Shown here: positions 17,900 to 64,000 of the stretch, in pieces
Layout of the letters: every line of letters begins with the position of its first letter
How positions within the stretch are numbered: the first letter of the stretch is position 1
Assembly: GCA_054601695.1 (NCBI GenBank)
Contig: BAAHQB010000039.1
Location: forward strand, 930,001-994,000
Length of the DNA stretch: 64,000 bases
DNA from: Amorphochlora amoebiformis
Lineage: Eukaryota; Cercozoa; Chlorarachniophyceae
Direction of reading: 5' to 3'
The notes under the pieces: model-generated
The model's database searches: none
Seen by the model: only the letters and a program-made list of their open reading frames with translations
Told to the model about the DNA's origin: nothing
Translations under genes and position numbers: made by a program

Positions 17900-19285
17900 C
17901 GCTGGTTTATGCGGTGTCTCTCCTTGGGGGCAGGCAGGGGTTGTAGTTTTTGTTTGAAAGAGATGAGCTTGAGACGCTTCGATATGCAAAAAAGACCAAG
18001 AGGTCCAGGTGGATTAGCCTGAGAAGTAGTGAGAGAGAAGCGAGATAGAGGAAGGGAGCTGAATTCCCGTCGCCTGTTGTCAACTGACTGCCGACACGCG
18101 TTTCTCGACAGTCACTCGGGAGTGTCGGAGACATAGAAACGATTTTGGGAATCGGAATTTTGATCTTTTCGGCCCACGGTGGCCAGGGAATGGATAACAA
18201 CAGTTCATGTGTGGGTTCCTTAACACCCCCATGCACATGTTTACATGGTCGTTGACACGTTGTACATGCTCCCACGGGCCATGAACACCCATGTGCAAGT
18301 TTCCACGACCGTCCTGATCCTACGGGCCGGATCTTAAGATATCCTGTTTACGAGCATGCAGGCTTGTCGTGTAAACGTGCACATGGGGGTGTTCACGGAC
18401 CATGGGATCGTGTACAACGGCCGTGTAAACATGTACATCGGTGTGTACGGCCCGTGAGATCATATTAACTGGCCGTGTAAACATGTACATGTGAATTCTT
18501 ACAGCCCGTGGAAGCATGAAGATCGACTAGCGTGCTACCACGGGGCCGTGAACACCCATTTACATGTTTACACGGCCAGTGTGTATGGTCTCATGGGTCG
18601 TAAACACCCACGTATATGTTTGCACGACCGCTGTAGATGCTCTCACGGACCGTGAGTATATGTTTACACGGCAAGAAGTGTACACTGCAGGTTTCCGCAG
18701 TCGTTCCGTCACGGCCCGTGTAAACATGTACATGTGTGTTTCTGACCCCTGGGAAAATGTAAACTGGTCGTGTAAACACTGTACATTGGTATTTACGACT
18801 CGTGAAAACATGTAAACCAGATATGAAAACCTATAAACAAGACATGTAAACACATACATGGGAGTTACTAGGTTTACTGGTACGTTTTTCAATGACGGTC
18901 CTCCATGGGTCTCTACCCGACCAGCGCGACTATGCAGACGATAAGGATTATTTATGATTCCATGAATCTAGTGAATAATTCGAACTTCACATACATTATG
19001 ACGCTATGTATCGATCTATCCAGAAATCTAGTCAAAACATAACGTACACATTAGCTACCCAGGCTACAGGTAGTGCATGTACTAAGTTACGCGTGCGTCA
19101 AATGTGATCTAGTAAATATTATTATCACATCCTAGACATCTGAAATATATTACATCTACAGATATAGACAACATTATAATCAGAGAGAAAGAGAGAAGAA
19201 GATCCAGAAATTGACATTCGCAACAAGTGACAGCGAGCAGAAATTTCAAGCTAGAAACTCCTATCTGACTCCTATCTTATTTCTC
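17900..19285. other. Intergenic region between two minus-strand genes, half filled by an inverted minisatellite
   Basis: About 1.4 kb separating the start of the 226-aa gene from the stop of the 205-aa gene. 18200-18860 is a diverged minisatellite (listed separately). The rest, 17905-18190 and 18870-19285, is unique-looking; the short frames there show no homology or coding character that I can defend. Confidence 0.6.
18200..18860. repeat. Diverged minisatellite with units in both orientations
   Basis: Ten or so copies of a unit about 60 bp long with the core GCCGTGTAAACATGTACATG followed by a GGTGTTCACGGCCCGTG-like segment. Copies near 18370, 18420, 18473, 18715 and 18767 read this way. Copies near 18225, 18280, 18545 and 18600 are its reverse complement (CCGTGAACACCCAT..ACATGTTTACACGG). 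Orientation therefore switches at least three times inside the block. Confidence 0.8.
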
Positions 19286-24274
<4,989 letters not shown>

Positions 24275-25185
24275 TACATTACTCGATCGTTCTGGCTGAG
24301 CTGTGAATATACGCGAGTGGAGATTGATACAGAATACGATACACTCATACAATAACGGAATTTGATCATATCCCCCTTCTCAGTGAGCTCCTTATTCTAT
24401 TATGCCCATGAATAAATGAGTAATACCACGAACCGAAGAGATATCCCTCCCGGACCGCGGACCCCACATACCTGCCAATATTTCACATCTATCATTCATC
24501 TCTGGCATAAAATTCAGACCATGCGTCGAGGTAAAATATCCATGAGATAGACAAATGAAGGGGATAAAAGGGGTGGAATGTGCTCAGCGTGAGTAGGGTA
24601 CGCCATGCGGAGGTGTTTTTACGTTAATATCGTACTGATTCTCGCAGATAGTCGCCGTAGACTGCTTCCCTGGGTACACCCTCGACGTCCAATTTTGACT
24701 TGTGCCTTGGAAATCTCAGGAAAGGCCAGAAAACACGCCAGAAATATTCCGAAAGGCGGAACTATAGCCATTGCGAATTCGGAGTGTCCCGCCCTTGTCC
24801 CATTTGCATAACGATAGAATCATTATCGTTGTGTATTAACCCGATATTATATGATTAATATCTAGATTCCGAGTTAATAAAATCGCGCTCCTTAACTGGA
24901 TTCCGGCGTGTTGTGGCTGCCATCGTCAGGCTGCCGTCAGCATCGGTTGATCCCACCAAGGGCATAAATCCCCCACCCCCCATTGGTATCCATAAAACCA
25001 CCATCAAGTATACCTTTAATCTCTCAACTTAGTCGCCCCGTGCTGTCCCCTTCCGCCTAGTAGAGGGACATAACCCCCCTCGATCGCTGTCTTGCCACGT
25101 CTTTGCTCACGCTGAGTGATTAGTCGCATTATGATGTAGTTTCAACCCCATTTTGTCGTCTATTTTCGTCTTCCACAGGCATAGT
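24275..25185. promoter_or_regulatory. Divergent intergenic region upstream of DNAJC3-like and the 205-aa gene
   Basis: About 0.9 kb of ordinary, largely repeat-free sequence between two divergent starts. A strong acceptor-like site (TCGTCTTCCACAG, AG at 25177-25178) lies only 7 nt before the DNAJC3 ATG, so a 5'-UTR intron is plausible. A 68-codon plus-strand frame at 24605-24811 shows no splice or homology support. Confidence 0.45.
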
Positions 25186-41087
<15,902 letters not shown>

Positions 41088-41802
41088 AATGCATTACTTC
41101 CATCCTATTCTGCAAGTTGTCTGTGGTCAGCCCAAAGTTTTTAATTAACCATGTTCCACGGCCGCGTGCCCGGAAAGCAACTATAAGTCAGTAAAATTAG
41201 AATCTAAAATTTATCTATTATACCATGACCTAGCTGACGGCCATTACCAGCCTCAATAGTCAGTAGTGCAGATAGAGATAGTACTAGCCAATACCTAGAA
41301 TACACTAGATCTGGTAGATACTCCTATTACAACAAAGCTAGTCTAGTGTATGCCAGCTGTAAATACTAGAGTCTTAAGCTTGACGCATTCTAGCATTATT
41401 CAATGATATAATATTGTCATGCATGCCTATGACCAGAGATATCCAAGCTAGTCAAAGATAACTCGATGATCGAATATTAACTAGATTAATCTGCATCATG
41501 GCATTACGCCCAGTGCAGAGCTACAATAGCTACTACTACAAGTACTAGAGCTCTGGAGCTACCCCAAGACTCGGACCGATGGACAATTAATAACCTTCGA
41601 CAATCCACTAGAATCAAGACTCATGCGTTTCCACTGACCCCCGTGCCTACCTCAAGTGGGCTACTAATAACTGTGATTATTACTCGTACTCGGAGGCTAG
41701 AAACCTGAGGCTCCCCGGCAGCGGAAGGGTCGTTCTAGTTAATTGACCAATGGAGGGTCTGGGCACTCCCCTTGCTTAATTGACCAATCCATAGGCTCCT
41801 CT
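41088..41802. other. Intergenic region between convergent DNAJC3 and FARSA, CTAG-rich
   Basis: The two stop codons face each other 715 bp apart. The sequence is unique-looking, with many CTAG tetranucleotides, especially between about 41220 and 41560. No exon found. Confidence 0.7.
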
Positions 41803-56081
<14,279 letters not shown>

Positions 56082-56386
56082 TTCTGGCACCCTTCCAGCA
56101 CACTGCGCGAACCCTGCGCCAGGAAATTCCCAGGAGATATCCCGCATCACCGTCGGCTCTCCCCCGGGAATCCTTGTCCTCCTGTCACGACGAGTGACGA
56201 GCCACTTGTCGTCGCGCTCGTCACATTGGGTGACATCTCAGTATTTTGGGTGAAATAACCCCTACCCCACCGGACGCCGGCGGACGGGGGAGCCCCCGGA
56301 ACCGACACCAAGGGGGAAGCCCTGAAACGAAGAATCCGGCTCAGCCCGCTTTGGACGGAACCCAGAGCACATCATATCTCAGAGAG
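56082..56386. promoter_or_regulatory. Divergent promoter region between FARSA and the GST gene
   Basis: 305 bp between two opposed start codons, repeat-free and relatively GC-rich. It must hold both promoters and 5' UTRs. No TATA box or obvious operator seen. Confidence 0.5.
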
Positions 56387-57546
56387 ATGAGCGAACTAGT
56401 CTACTTTGACGTCGACGGCCGTGCCCTAGTACATGTCCTGTGACTATATTTGATGGATGCTGAAGATTTTTTTTCCAGGAGATCCGTTTGGCTCTGCACA
56501 TCGGCAAGATCAAGTTCACGGATACCCGTCTTACCTTGTAAGCAACGCCTCCCCTGTAGTGTTATGGGCAATCACTTTTTTCTTCTCGTAGTCCCGAGTT
56601 CAAGTCTCTCAAGCCTTCACTACCATACCAACAAGTCCCCATCTACAACACGGGCGGCAAAACGTACGCTCAGAGCGCTGCCATATTCAGGTACACTTCT
56701 ATATTTTGTAGCTGGCAAACAGCCCAACAAGCACATGATATATAAAATAACATACATGCACACATGTATAAACAGAGAAATATACATTCATATCTAATAT
56801 ATGTGTATACACATATAGTCCAACAGTTATATCCGGAATTTGCTCGGGATTTGCTCGACAGCACTCAATCCTTTACAATCCTAGGTTTGCCGCAAAGAGG
56901 GCTGGCTTGTACCCGAAAGATGAGGTTAAGGCACTGCTGGTCGACTCCATCTGCGATGCCGTCGAGGAGATATCCCAACCTCTCGCGATGACTATGTACA
57001 GACCCTTACTTGCACATCCCTACGGGTGCGTGTAAGCATTTTCCTACAGGTTCCCGACCAATTTTGGACTAAAGGAGTGGGGGAGTGACAAGAAGGAGAT
57101 GTTGGAGACACGCAAGCGGCTCAGCGAAGAGGTATGCAAAATACATGTTTTATTTCCCACTCACTTCTAAATTTCAAATTATGTGGACTGTCTTCACCTA
57201 CGACCCTAGCTATCATGCCTCACGACTGCTACACCTCCCACACATATCCAGACTAACCAAAACATTAAAAGGTCTACCCCCGTGTGCTCGGATGCATCGA
57301 GAATGTGATCAAGGAGAGGAAGGGAAAGTGAGCCTCGCTTAATAGGAACACTGTGTAGTGTCTCACTTCCAACTTGTAACCAGCTTCTGCGTCGGAAACA
57401 ATCTCACCATGGCCGATATCAAGATCTATTGCATGGTCAAGAAACTTAAGTCGGGATACTTCGATGGCATCAATCCGCACGTCACCTCTGACTTTCCCGA
57501 GCTCGAGGTATACATATTATTATAATATAAATGTACATGTACATAT

Positions 57547-57583
<37 letters not shown>

Positions 57584-57661
57584 GATATATATGTACATAA
57601 TATGTATATATATACTATATATATATATATTATATATTTATATATATATAAATGTATATGA

Positions 57662-57730
<69 letters not shown>

Positions 57731-58592
57731 TATGTATGTATATACATATGAAAATTAAAAAAAGTATTTTTATATGCGTGAAAAATAAAAAAAATTATTT
57801 TTATATGCGTTATTATAATGTAAAATACTTAATAATATAATATATATAGATATATATAATATATATTTATATTATATATTAATAAATATATATATATATA
57901 TATATATATAATATACATATATGTACATCTTTCTATGTATAATTTATATATATATATATATATATAATAATAATATAAAAGATTATTTATATTATAAATA
58001 TATACACACATATATGTGTATATATATATAAGAGTAAATATACGTGAAGATAATTCGTATGTATACATAATATTCAATATACAAAACATATTTTTATATA
58101 TTATATTATGTTAGGGTTAGGGTTATGGTTAGGATTAGGGTTAGAGCTAGGGTTAGGGTTAGGGTTAAGTTGTTAGGGCTATTTTGTTAGGGTTAGGCTT
58201 AGGCTTAGGGTTAGGGTTCTGGTTAGGGTTACATACATGTATATTACCTATCTAATACATACACACACCAGATGTACATGTGTGTGTAGTATAAATATAA
58301 ATGACGTGGGAATATTCGAAAATATTATATATTATATACGATACGTATAAAAACACTGTATATATATAGTATGTTGTATCGAATTTAGATATCGTCGCTG
58401 TACAGGATAAAACCACCATCCAGAATTCCTTCTAATTTTGTAAATTTGTCCCCACAGAAAATCTACGACCATGTGCGTACCCTCCCGGAGGTAATTGGCT
58501 GGTATGAGAGGGAGAAGGCCGCGAAAGCCAAGAAAAAGAGGAAGAGCACGCAGTACGGGAGGAATGCCAAGAAGGCGAAGGTCGACGCGTAA
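56387..58592 (+). CDS. Glutathione S-transferase (sigma/mu-like) with basic C-terminal tail
   Basis: Exons: 56387-56428, 56479-56537, 56592-56690, 56885-56995, 57050-57131, 57272-57327, 57384-57507, 58458-58592 (708 nt, 235 aa, TAA). Four introns are 50-56 nt; the last is 950 nt with TA and telomere-type repeats. The thioredoxin-fold N domain starts [20 protein letters not shown]; Tyr6 is the expected catalytic residue. It continues with [10 protein letters not shown] (cis-Pro before the glutathione site) and [20 protein letters not shown] (the Q-S glutathione gamma-Glu contact). The helical C domain has [14 protein letters not shown]. These are standard for cytosolic GSTs that conjugate glutathione to electrophiles or isomerise prostaglandin-like substrates. 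The unusual part is a Lys/Arg tail of about 22 residues ([20 protein letters not shown]) resembling a nuclear localisation signal. The donor of exon 4 is chosen at 56996 (54-nt intron); a donor at 57026 would leave an impossibly short 24-nt intron. Confidence 0.92.
58110..58232 (+). repeat. Telomere-type block (TTAGGG) in the last GST intron
   Basis: TTAGGG repeats with variants (TTAGAGC, TTAGGCT), about 120 bp, 225 bp upstream of the last exon. G-rich strand in transcript sense, and not contiguous with a splice site. Confidence 0.93.
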
Positions 58593-59216
58593 GGAAACCG
58601 AACCAAGCTCTAAGAGCAGATTGACATATCCTATGAATCCTGAAGACTGAAAGCCCGAAGAGAGAGTAAGATTGAGGGGGAAGCCCAGAAGAGATAGTAT
58701 GGGACCTGAAGAGAATAGTAAGGAGTACCACTCGAACCGAAATCGCAATCCAGTAAGGCACGCTTAGACAAGTGACATGGGAGGAAGGCAAGTTTGCCAA
58801 CAAATCAGTGGAATGAATCGTGTAAATTTTTGGACTCGTATACTCTAGCTTGTATAGACTAGATAGATGTACCACTAGTATCATAATTACGCTAGTTACT
58901 ACTAGTACTAGCTGGACTAATCATATTATATCAAAAAAAATCTAAAAGATTAACTAGATGTGAGTAACTAGAGTAAGGCTAACTGGAATTAACTGTACGA
59001 TTTATACCATCACAGGTCCATCATGACTATACAGTATAACATTTGCTGTCTAGGCTGTACTCACGGTATACTAGTCGCTTTACCCAAGCTGTCTAAACTC
59101 TAGATACTAGATATACCCTAGATACCATATATAAGCATGGTGGTAGCTCTTGCTCGCTATGATAAACTTAGTCTAGTTATTACTACTAGATTACCCTAGA
59201 ATACTTAGAATACTAT
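58593..59216. other. Intergenic region between convergent genes, strongly CTAG-enriched
   Basis: 624 bp between the GST stop and the stop of the right-hand membrane protein gene. CTAG occurs at least 15 times between about 58840 and 59220, against one or two expected. No exon found. Confidence 0.75.
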
Positions 59217-59521
59217 CTAGACATAAAGCTCGCCCTCGAAGTCACAGCGCATGCTCTGGCTCGTGATGGAAACCCTATTGAGAGTATGTGTTTTGACTTC
59301 GAAATAGTGACTAGTGTTACATTTATTTATATAATTTATTATAATAATATATATATATATATACATACATATATATATATATATATATGATATACATATT
59401 ATACTGTATACTAGTATTAGATATACCTTGTGTGCACCACACCACTTCTCTTGAAAGCAACGACTCATTCCTACATACGTATAAATACGTAAACATGTAA
59501 ATGCATACATATATACATATA

Positions 59522-59594
<73 letters not shown>

Positions 59595-59657
59595 GCAGCT
59601 CATACCTGCGTGCACATTTACGAGTTGCGCAAAAATTTGTATGTACACATCTATATA

Positions 59658-59701
<44 letters not shown>

Positions 59702-59773
59702 GCATTTTGATGTAATAGTACCCCAGAAATGCGATAGGAGGAGAAATCGATACATGTTACTTTATTTGTTGTA

Positions 59774-59820
<47 letters not shown>

Positions 59821-59935
59821 AATCTTAGAATTGGAATAAGACCAGAACCAACGCACATATTTACATTATATATATACATCTATATATATATTATATTATA
59901 TATACATATATATTAATGTATATTATATATATATA

Positions 59936-60014
<79 letters not shown>

Positions 60015-60152
60015 TTATATATATATACGTATATAATATAATCACCCAAGAAAGGAGATAGTACCAGAACCAGATACATGTATATCTTATATATATATAT
60101 ATATATAAATATATATCTACATATATATATATATATATATATTATATATTAT

Positions 60153-60185
<33 letters not shown>

Positions 60186-60418
60186 GTATATAATCATGCA
60201 TGTATATGTCTATAAATATTAATCGGATTCTGCTCTTAATGCATTTCTTAGGTGGTATATGTATGTATGTACATATATATATATGTATATATATATATGT
60301 GTGTGTGTAATATATGTATACATATATATATATATATATATACATACATATAGTTACATATATATATATATATATATACATATAGATACATACATATATA
60401 TATATATACATATAGATG

Positions 60419-60454
<36 letters not shown>

Positions 60455-60631
60455 CCAAGAAATGCGATAGGAGTAGAAATCGAAACCCTAAAGCTACTGG
60501 GGCTACAGCCTCCCAAAGACCTGAAAATGAGATATTTAACACATACATACGTATATATATGTATATATATAATATATGAATATATGTATATACATGTGTG
60601 AATGTGTATGCTGTGTTATATATATATATAT

Positions 60632-60692
<61 letters not shown>

Positions 60693-60779
60693 CATATACA
60701 TATGGCCGTGGAAACATGTTACATACGGGTGGAGAGAATATATGTATGTATATATATATGATTACGTATATATACACAT

Positions 60780-60825
<46 letters not shown>

Positions 60826-60863
60826 ATACACATATATATGTATACACATTACATATATATACA

Positions 60864-60932
<69 letters not shown>

Positions 60933-61013
60933 CCTTCCCAAAAGTCAATGGTGCAGGCCGCAGCCTTCATTACAATAGTAGCCTATTCATATGTCTTTAT
61001 ACATATAAATGAT

Positions 61014-61044
<31 letters not shown>

Positions 61045-61246
61045 ATGTATATACATATATATATATATATGTATATTATAAAATTTACCTATACTTTTTA
61101 AGTATATGTATAATACCACCATATATATATATGTGTATATATGCGTATATATATATATATATATTATGTATGTATGTTTTGGACAATGTATATCTATTAT
61201 ATATGTATTTTATTTATTTATATATTTTTACGTATTTAATTACATG

Positions 61247-61280
<34 letters not shown>

Positions 61281-61291
61281 TATTTTTATAC

Positions 61292-61348
<57 letters not shown>

Positions 61349-61419
61349 GTATATATATCTGGGGTGTGGGTGTGTATTTGTACAGTATACATGTATATAT
61401 ATATGTATATATGTACATC

Positions 61420-61456
<37 letters not shown>

Positions 61457-61529
61457 TGGAAGATTTATTATATTCGTGTATATATCCATATCTTCATATA
61501 TATAATGTATACATACATACATGTATATA

Positions 61530-61622
<93 letters not shown>

Positions 61623-61661
61623 ACATATATTGTATATGTAATATATATAAAAACATCCATC

Positions 61662-61706
<45 letters not shown>

Positions 61707-61731
61707 CACACACACAAACACACACATGTAT

Positions 61732-61780
<49 letters not shown>

Positions 61781-62036
61781 AGATATATATATATTTATAG
61801 ATAGATAGATAGATGTATCAACAAATACAGATATAAACATACATACAATCCAAAAACTCACACATATATACATATATACATTTATATATATATATATATA
61901 TTTATATACATATATATATATATATACCTCTTGCTCTATACCTTCTTCTATCAGCAGACCTTAGAATCATTAATGTAACAAATCAGAATAATGTATAGAT
62001 ATATAAAAATATATATGTGTATGTAATGATATAATA

Positions 62037-62069
<33 letters not shown>

Positions 62070-62133
62070 GTATATTATATACATATATATGCATATGTCG
62101 ATATAGAACATACATGCATACATATGTGTACAT

Positions 62134-62191
<58 letters not shown>

Positions 62192-63219
62192 CATATATTA
62201 TATATGTACGTATGTATGTACTTTATACACATATACATGTATGAGAGAAGATAGATAGATAGATAAAGAGAGACAAGAAAGAGAGAGAAGATAGATAGAT
62301 AGAGAGAAAGAGAGAGAGAAGAGAGAGATATATAGATAGATAGAGAGAAAGAGAGAGACAAGAAAGAGAGATAGATAGATAGAGAGAAAGAGAGAGAGAA
62401 GAGAGAGAGACAGATAGATAGATAGAGAGAAAGAGAGAGAGAAGAGAGAGAGATAGATAGATAGATAAGAGAGGGAGAGAGATAGATAGATAGAGAGAAA
62501 GAGAGAGAGAAAGGAGAGAGAGAGATGGATAGATAGAGAGAAAGAGAGAGAGAGAAGAGAGAGAGAGAGATAGATAGATAGAGAGAAAGAGAGAGAGAAG
62601 AGAGAGAGAGATAGATAGATAGATAGAGAGAAAGAGAGAGAGAAGAGAGAGAGAGATAGATAGATAGAGAGAAAGAGAGAGAGAGAAGAGAGAGAGAGAT
62701 AGATAGATAGAGAGAAAGAGAGAGAGAGAAGAGAGAGAGAGATAGATAGATAGAGAGAAAGAGAGAGAGAAAAGAGAGAGAGAGATAGATAGATAGAGAG
62801 AAAGAGAGAGATAGATAGATAGAGAGAAAGAGAGAGAGAGAAGAGAGAGAGAGATAGATAGATAGAGAGAAAGAGAGAGAGAGAAGAGAGAGAGAGAGAT
62901 AGATAGATAGAGAGAAAGAGAGAGAGAAGAGAGAGAGAGATAGATAGATAGAGAGAAGGGGAGAGAGAAGGAGAGAGAGGGAGAAGAGAATAAAAGAGTG
63001 AGAAAAACAGAGACAGATAAAAGATAGGGGATATTGAATATATATATTATATATATATATATATGTTTATATATATGCATGTATGTAAATATGTATGTAT
63101 GTAACTATATATATATATATATATGAATATACTTATATGTATAGATACATGGGAAGTAGGCTTGATACATACATATATATAATATATATATATATATATT
63201 ATACATATATATATATATG

Positions 63220-63254
<35 letters not shown>

Positions 63255-63269
63255 CATATTGATATATAA

Positions 63270-63336
<67 letters not shown>

Positions 63337-63417
63337 ATATATAAAACATATATACACACATACACATAAAACACATACAAATATATGTACATGTTAATAC
63401 ATACTTACATATTAATT

Positions 63418-63497
<80 letters not shown>

Positions 63498-63549
63498 CCT
63501 AGGGTACCCCAGAGCATATATGGTAAGCAAAATGCACTCCAAGACAAGA
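59217..63549 (-). CDS. C-terminal exons of an unrecognised membrane protein, truncated by window edge
   Basis: Exons: 63549-63499, 61959-61928, 60982-60934, 60520-60455, 59470-59443, 59274-59217; phases agree throughout and the last ends in TAG. Residues seen (about 95): [71 protein letters not shown] and [11 protein letters not shown]. At least one and perhaps two hydrophobic segments suggest an integral membrane protein with a short C-terminal tail. I do not recognise the family. The donor after 59443 (GTGTGG) is chosen because it keeps frame; an alternative donor at 59427 breaks it. The N-terminal part lies beyond base 64000. Confidence 0.62.
59710..60258. repeat. Echoes of the exon 60520-60455 donor edge, one inverted
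   Basis: The exon ends, in sense, CGATTTCTACTCCTATCGCA then TTTCTTGG|GTGATA. Sense-orientation copies lie at about 60037-60075 and 59714-59755, and a fainter one at 59822-59858. At 60226-60258 the same sequence is on the plus strand (CGGATTCTGCTCTTAATGCA then TTTCTTAGGTGG), i.e. inverted. Confidence 0.82.
62243..63000. repeat. GAGA/GATA higher-order low-complexity array
   Basis: About 750 bp built from a recurring block of (GATA)3-4, GAGAGAAAGAGAGAGAGA and AGAGAGAGAGA, roughly 45-60 bp per block and about a dozen blocks. It lies in an intron of the right-hand membrane protein gene (pyrimidine-rich in sense). The 285-residue Ser/Leu/Tyr frame on the minus strand is an artefact of this array. 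Confidence 0.95.
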
Positions 63550-63559
63550 CTAACGACTT

Positions 63560-64000
63560 CGATTAGGGTTAGGCTTACATTAGGCTAATTAAGCTAAATT
63601 AGGTTATTTGTTATTCTAATTAGGCTAATTATGCTAAGGGTTAGGGTTAGGGTTAGGGTTAGGGTTAAGGTTAGGGTTAGGGTTAGGGTTAAGGTTAGGG
63701 TTAGGCTTGATTAGGGTTAGGCTTAATCAGGCTAATTAGGCTGTTAGGCTAATCAGGCTAGGTTTAGGGTTAGGGTTAGGGTTAGGGTTAGGGTTAGGGT
63801 TAGGGTTATGGTTAGGCTCAGCTAGGCTTAGGCTTGAGGGTTAGGGTTAGGTAGGGTTAGGGTTAGGGTTAGGCTCAGCTAGGCTTATTCTTGATTAGGG
63901 TTAGGTTTTTTAGGGTTAGCTAATTAGGTTATTAGGCGAAGGATTAGGGTTAGGGTTAGGGTTGGGGTTAGGGTTAGGGTTAGGGTTAGACTCAGCTAGG
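63560..64000. repeat. Telomere-type block at right edge, interrupted by TTAGGCTAAT variants
   Basis: TTAGGG runs alternate with GGCTAATTAGGCTAAT and GGCTCAGCTAGGCTTA-type spacers. The block begins about 10 bp upstream (in sense) of the exon 63549-63499 acceptor. It differs from the other arrays in its spacer and lacks the TTCAGCATG module. Confidence 0.95.

Noticed and set aside
24605-24811. 68-codon plus-strand frame upstream of DNAJC3
   Set aside because: No homology, no splice context, and it lies in the divergent promoter region.
57026-57049. 24-nt or 18-nt intron in the GST gene (donors GTGCGT or GTAAGC)
   Set aside because: Too short for spliceosomal splicing. The donor at 56996 gives a 54-nt intron, the same phase and a sensible protein.
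62223-63080. 285-codon minus-strand frame (Ser/Leu/Tyr repeats), longest in the window
   Set aside because: A pure GAGA/GATA array read in one frame; no unique sequence, no splice logic. Similar frames at 48419-49150 and 42106-42639 have the same cause.
63560-64000. True chromosome end (telomere) at the right edge
   Set aside because: Repeats are degenerate, interrupted by TTAGGCTAAT-type spacers, and sit in an intron of a gene whose 5' part must continue to the right.

Overview
This is nuclear DNA of an intron-rich eukaryote, most likely a protist; I cannot place it more precisely. Evidence: every recognisable gene is split into many short exons (26-264 nt) joined at GT...AG sites with consistent phase. 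Introns and spacers are swollen with (TA)n microsatellites. Interstitial telomere-type arrays (TTAGGG/CCCTAA) occur in several introns. There is no operon structure, and I recognised no rRNA, tRNA or CRISPR array. Almost all long open frames (poly Y-I-H-T, S-L, G-L or R-V proteins) are artefacts of simple repeats. The real genes were recovered by joining short exons by hand, using phase and homology.

Layout: (1) 658-7776, minus, an ABCD-type (peroxisomal) ABC half-transporter, cut by the left edge. (2) 7969-13539, plus, a protein I do not recognise. (3) 15221-17899, minus, an unrecognised hydrophilic 226-aa protein. (4) 19286-24274, minus, an unrecognised 205-aa protein with an N-terminal membrane anchor. 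(5) 25186-41087, plus, a 26-exon DNAJC3/P58IPK-like ER co-chaperone (547 aa: signal peptide, TPRs, J domain). (6) 41803-56081, minus, cytosolic phenylalanyl-tRNA synthetase alpha subunit (504 aa, 21-22 exons). (7) 56387-58592, plus, a glutathione S-transferase with a basic tail (235 aa). (8) 59217-63549, minus, the C-terminal part of an unrecognised membrane protein, cut by the right edge. The genes look like unrelated housekeeping functions; no shared pathway is evident. Pairs 1/2, 4/5 and 6/7 are divergent; 2/3, 5/6 and 7/8 are convergent.

Two structural phenomena stand out. First, 'exon echoes': many introns carry tandem, decaying copies of the adjoining exon edge together with its splice donor or acceptor. 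The clearest case is DNAJC3 intron 22, where the left half repeats the upstream exon end plus donor about seven times and the right half repeats the downstream acceptor plus exon start three times. Second, 'telomeric splice sites': at least seven exons in five genes start directly at the edge of a CCCTAA-orientation telomeric tract, whose CTAAC units look like ready-made branch points and pyrimidine tracts. One 28-nt DNAJC3 exon lies wholly inside such an array. Other introns in the same genes are only about 50-70 nt, so size appears bimodal: compact ancestral introns versus inflated ones.
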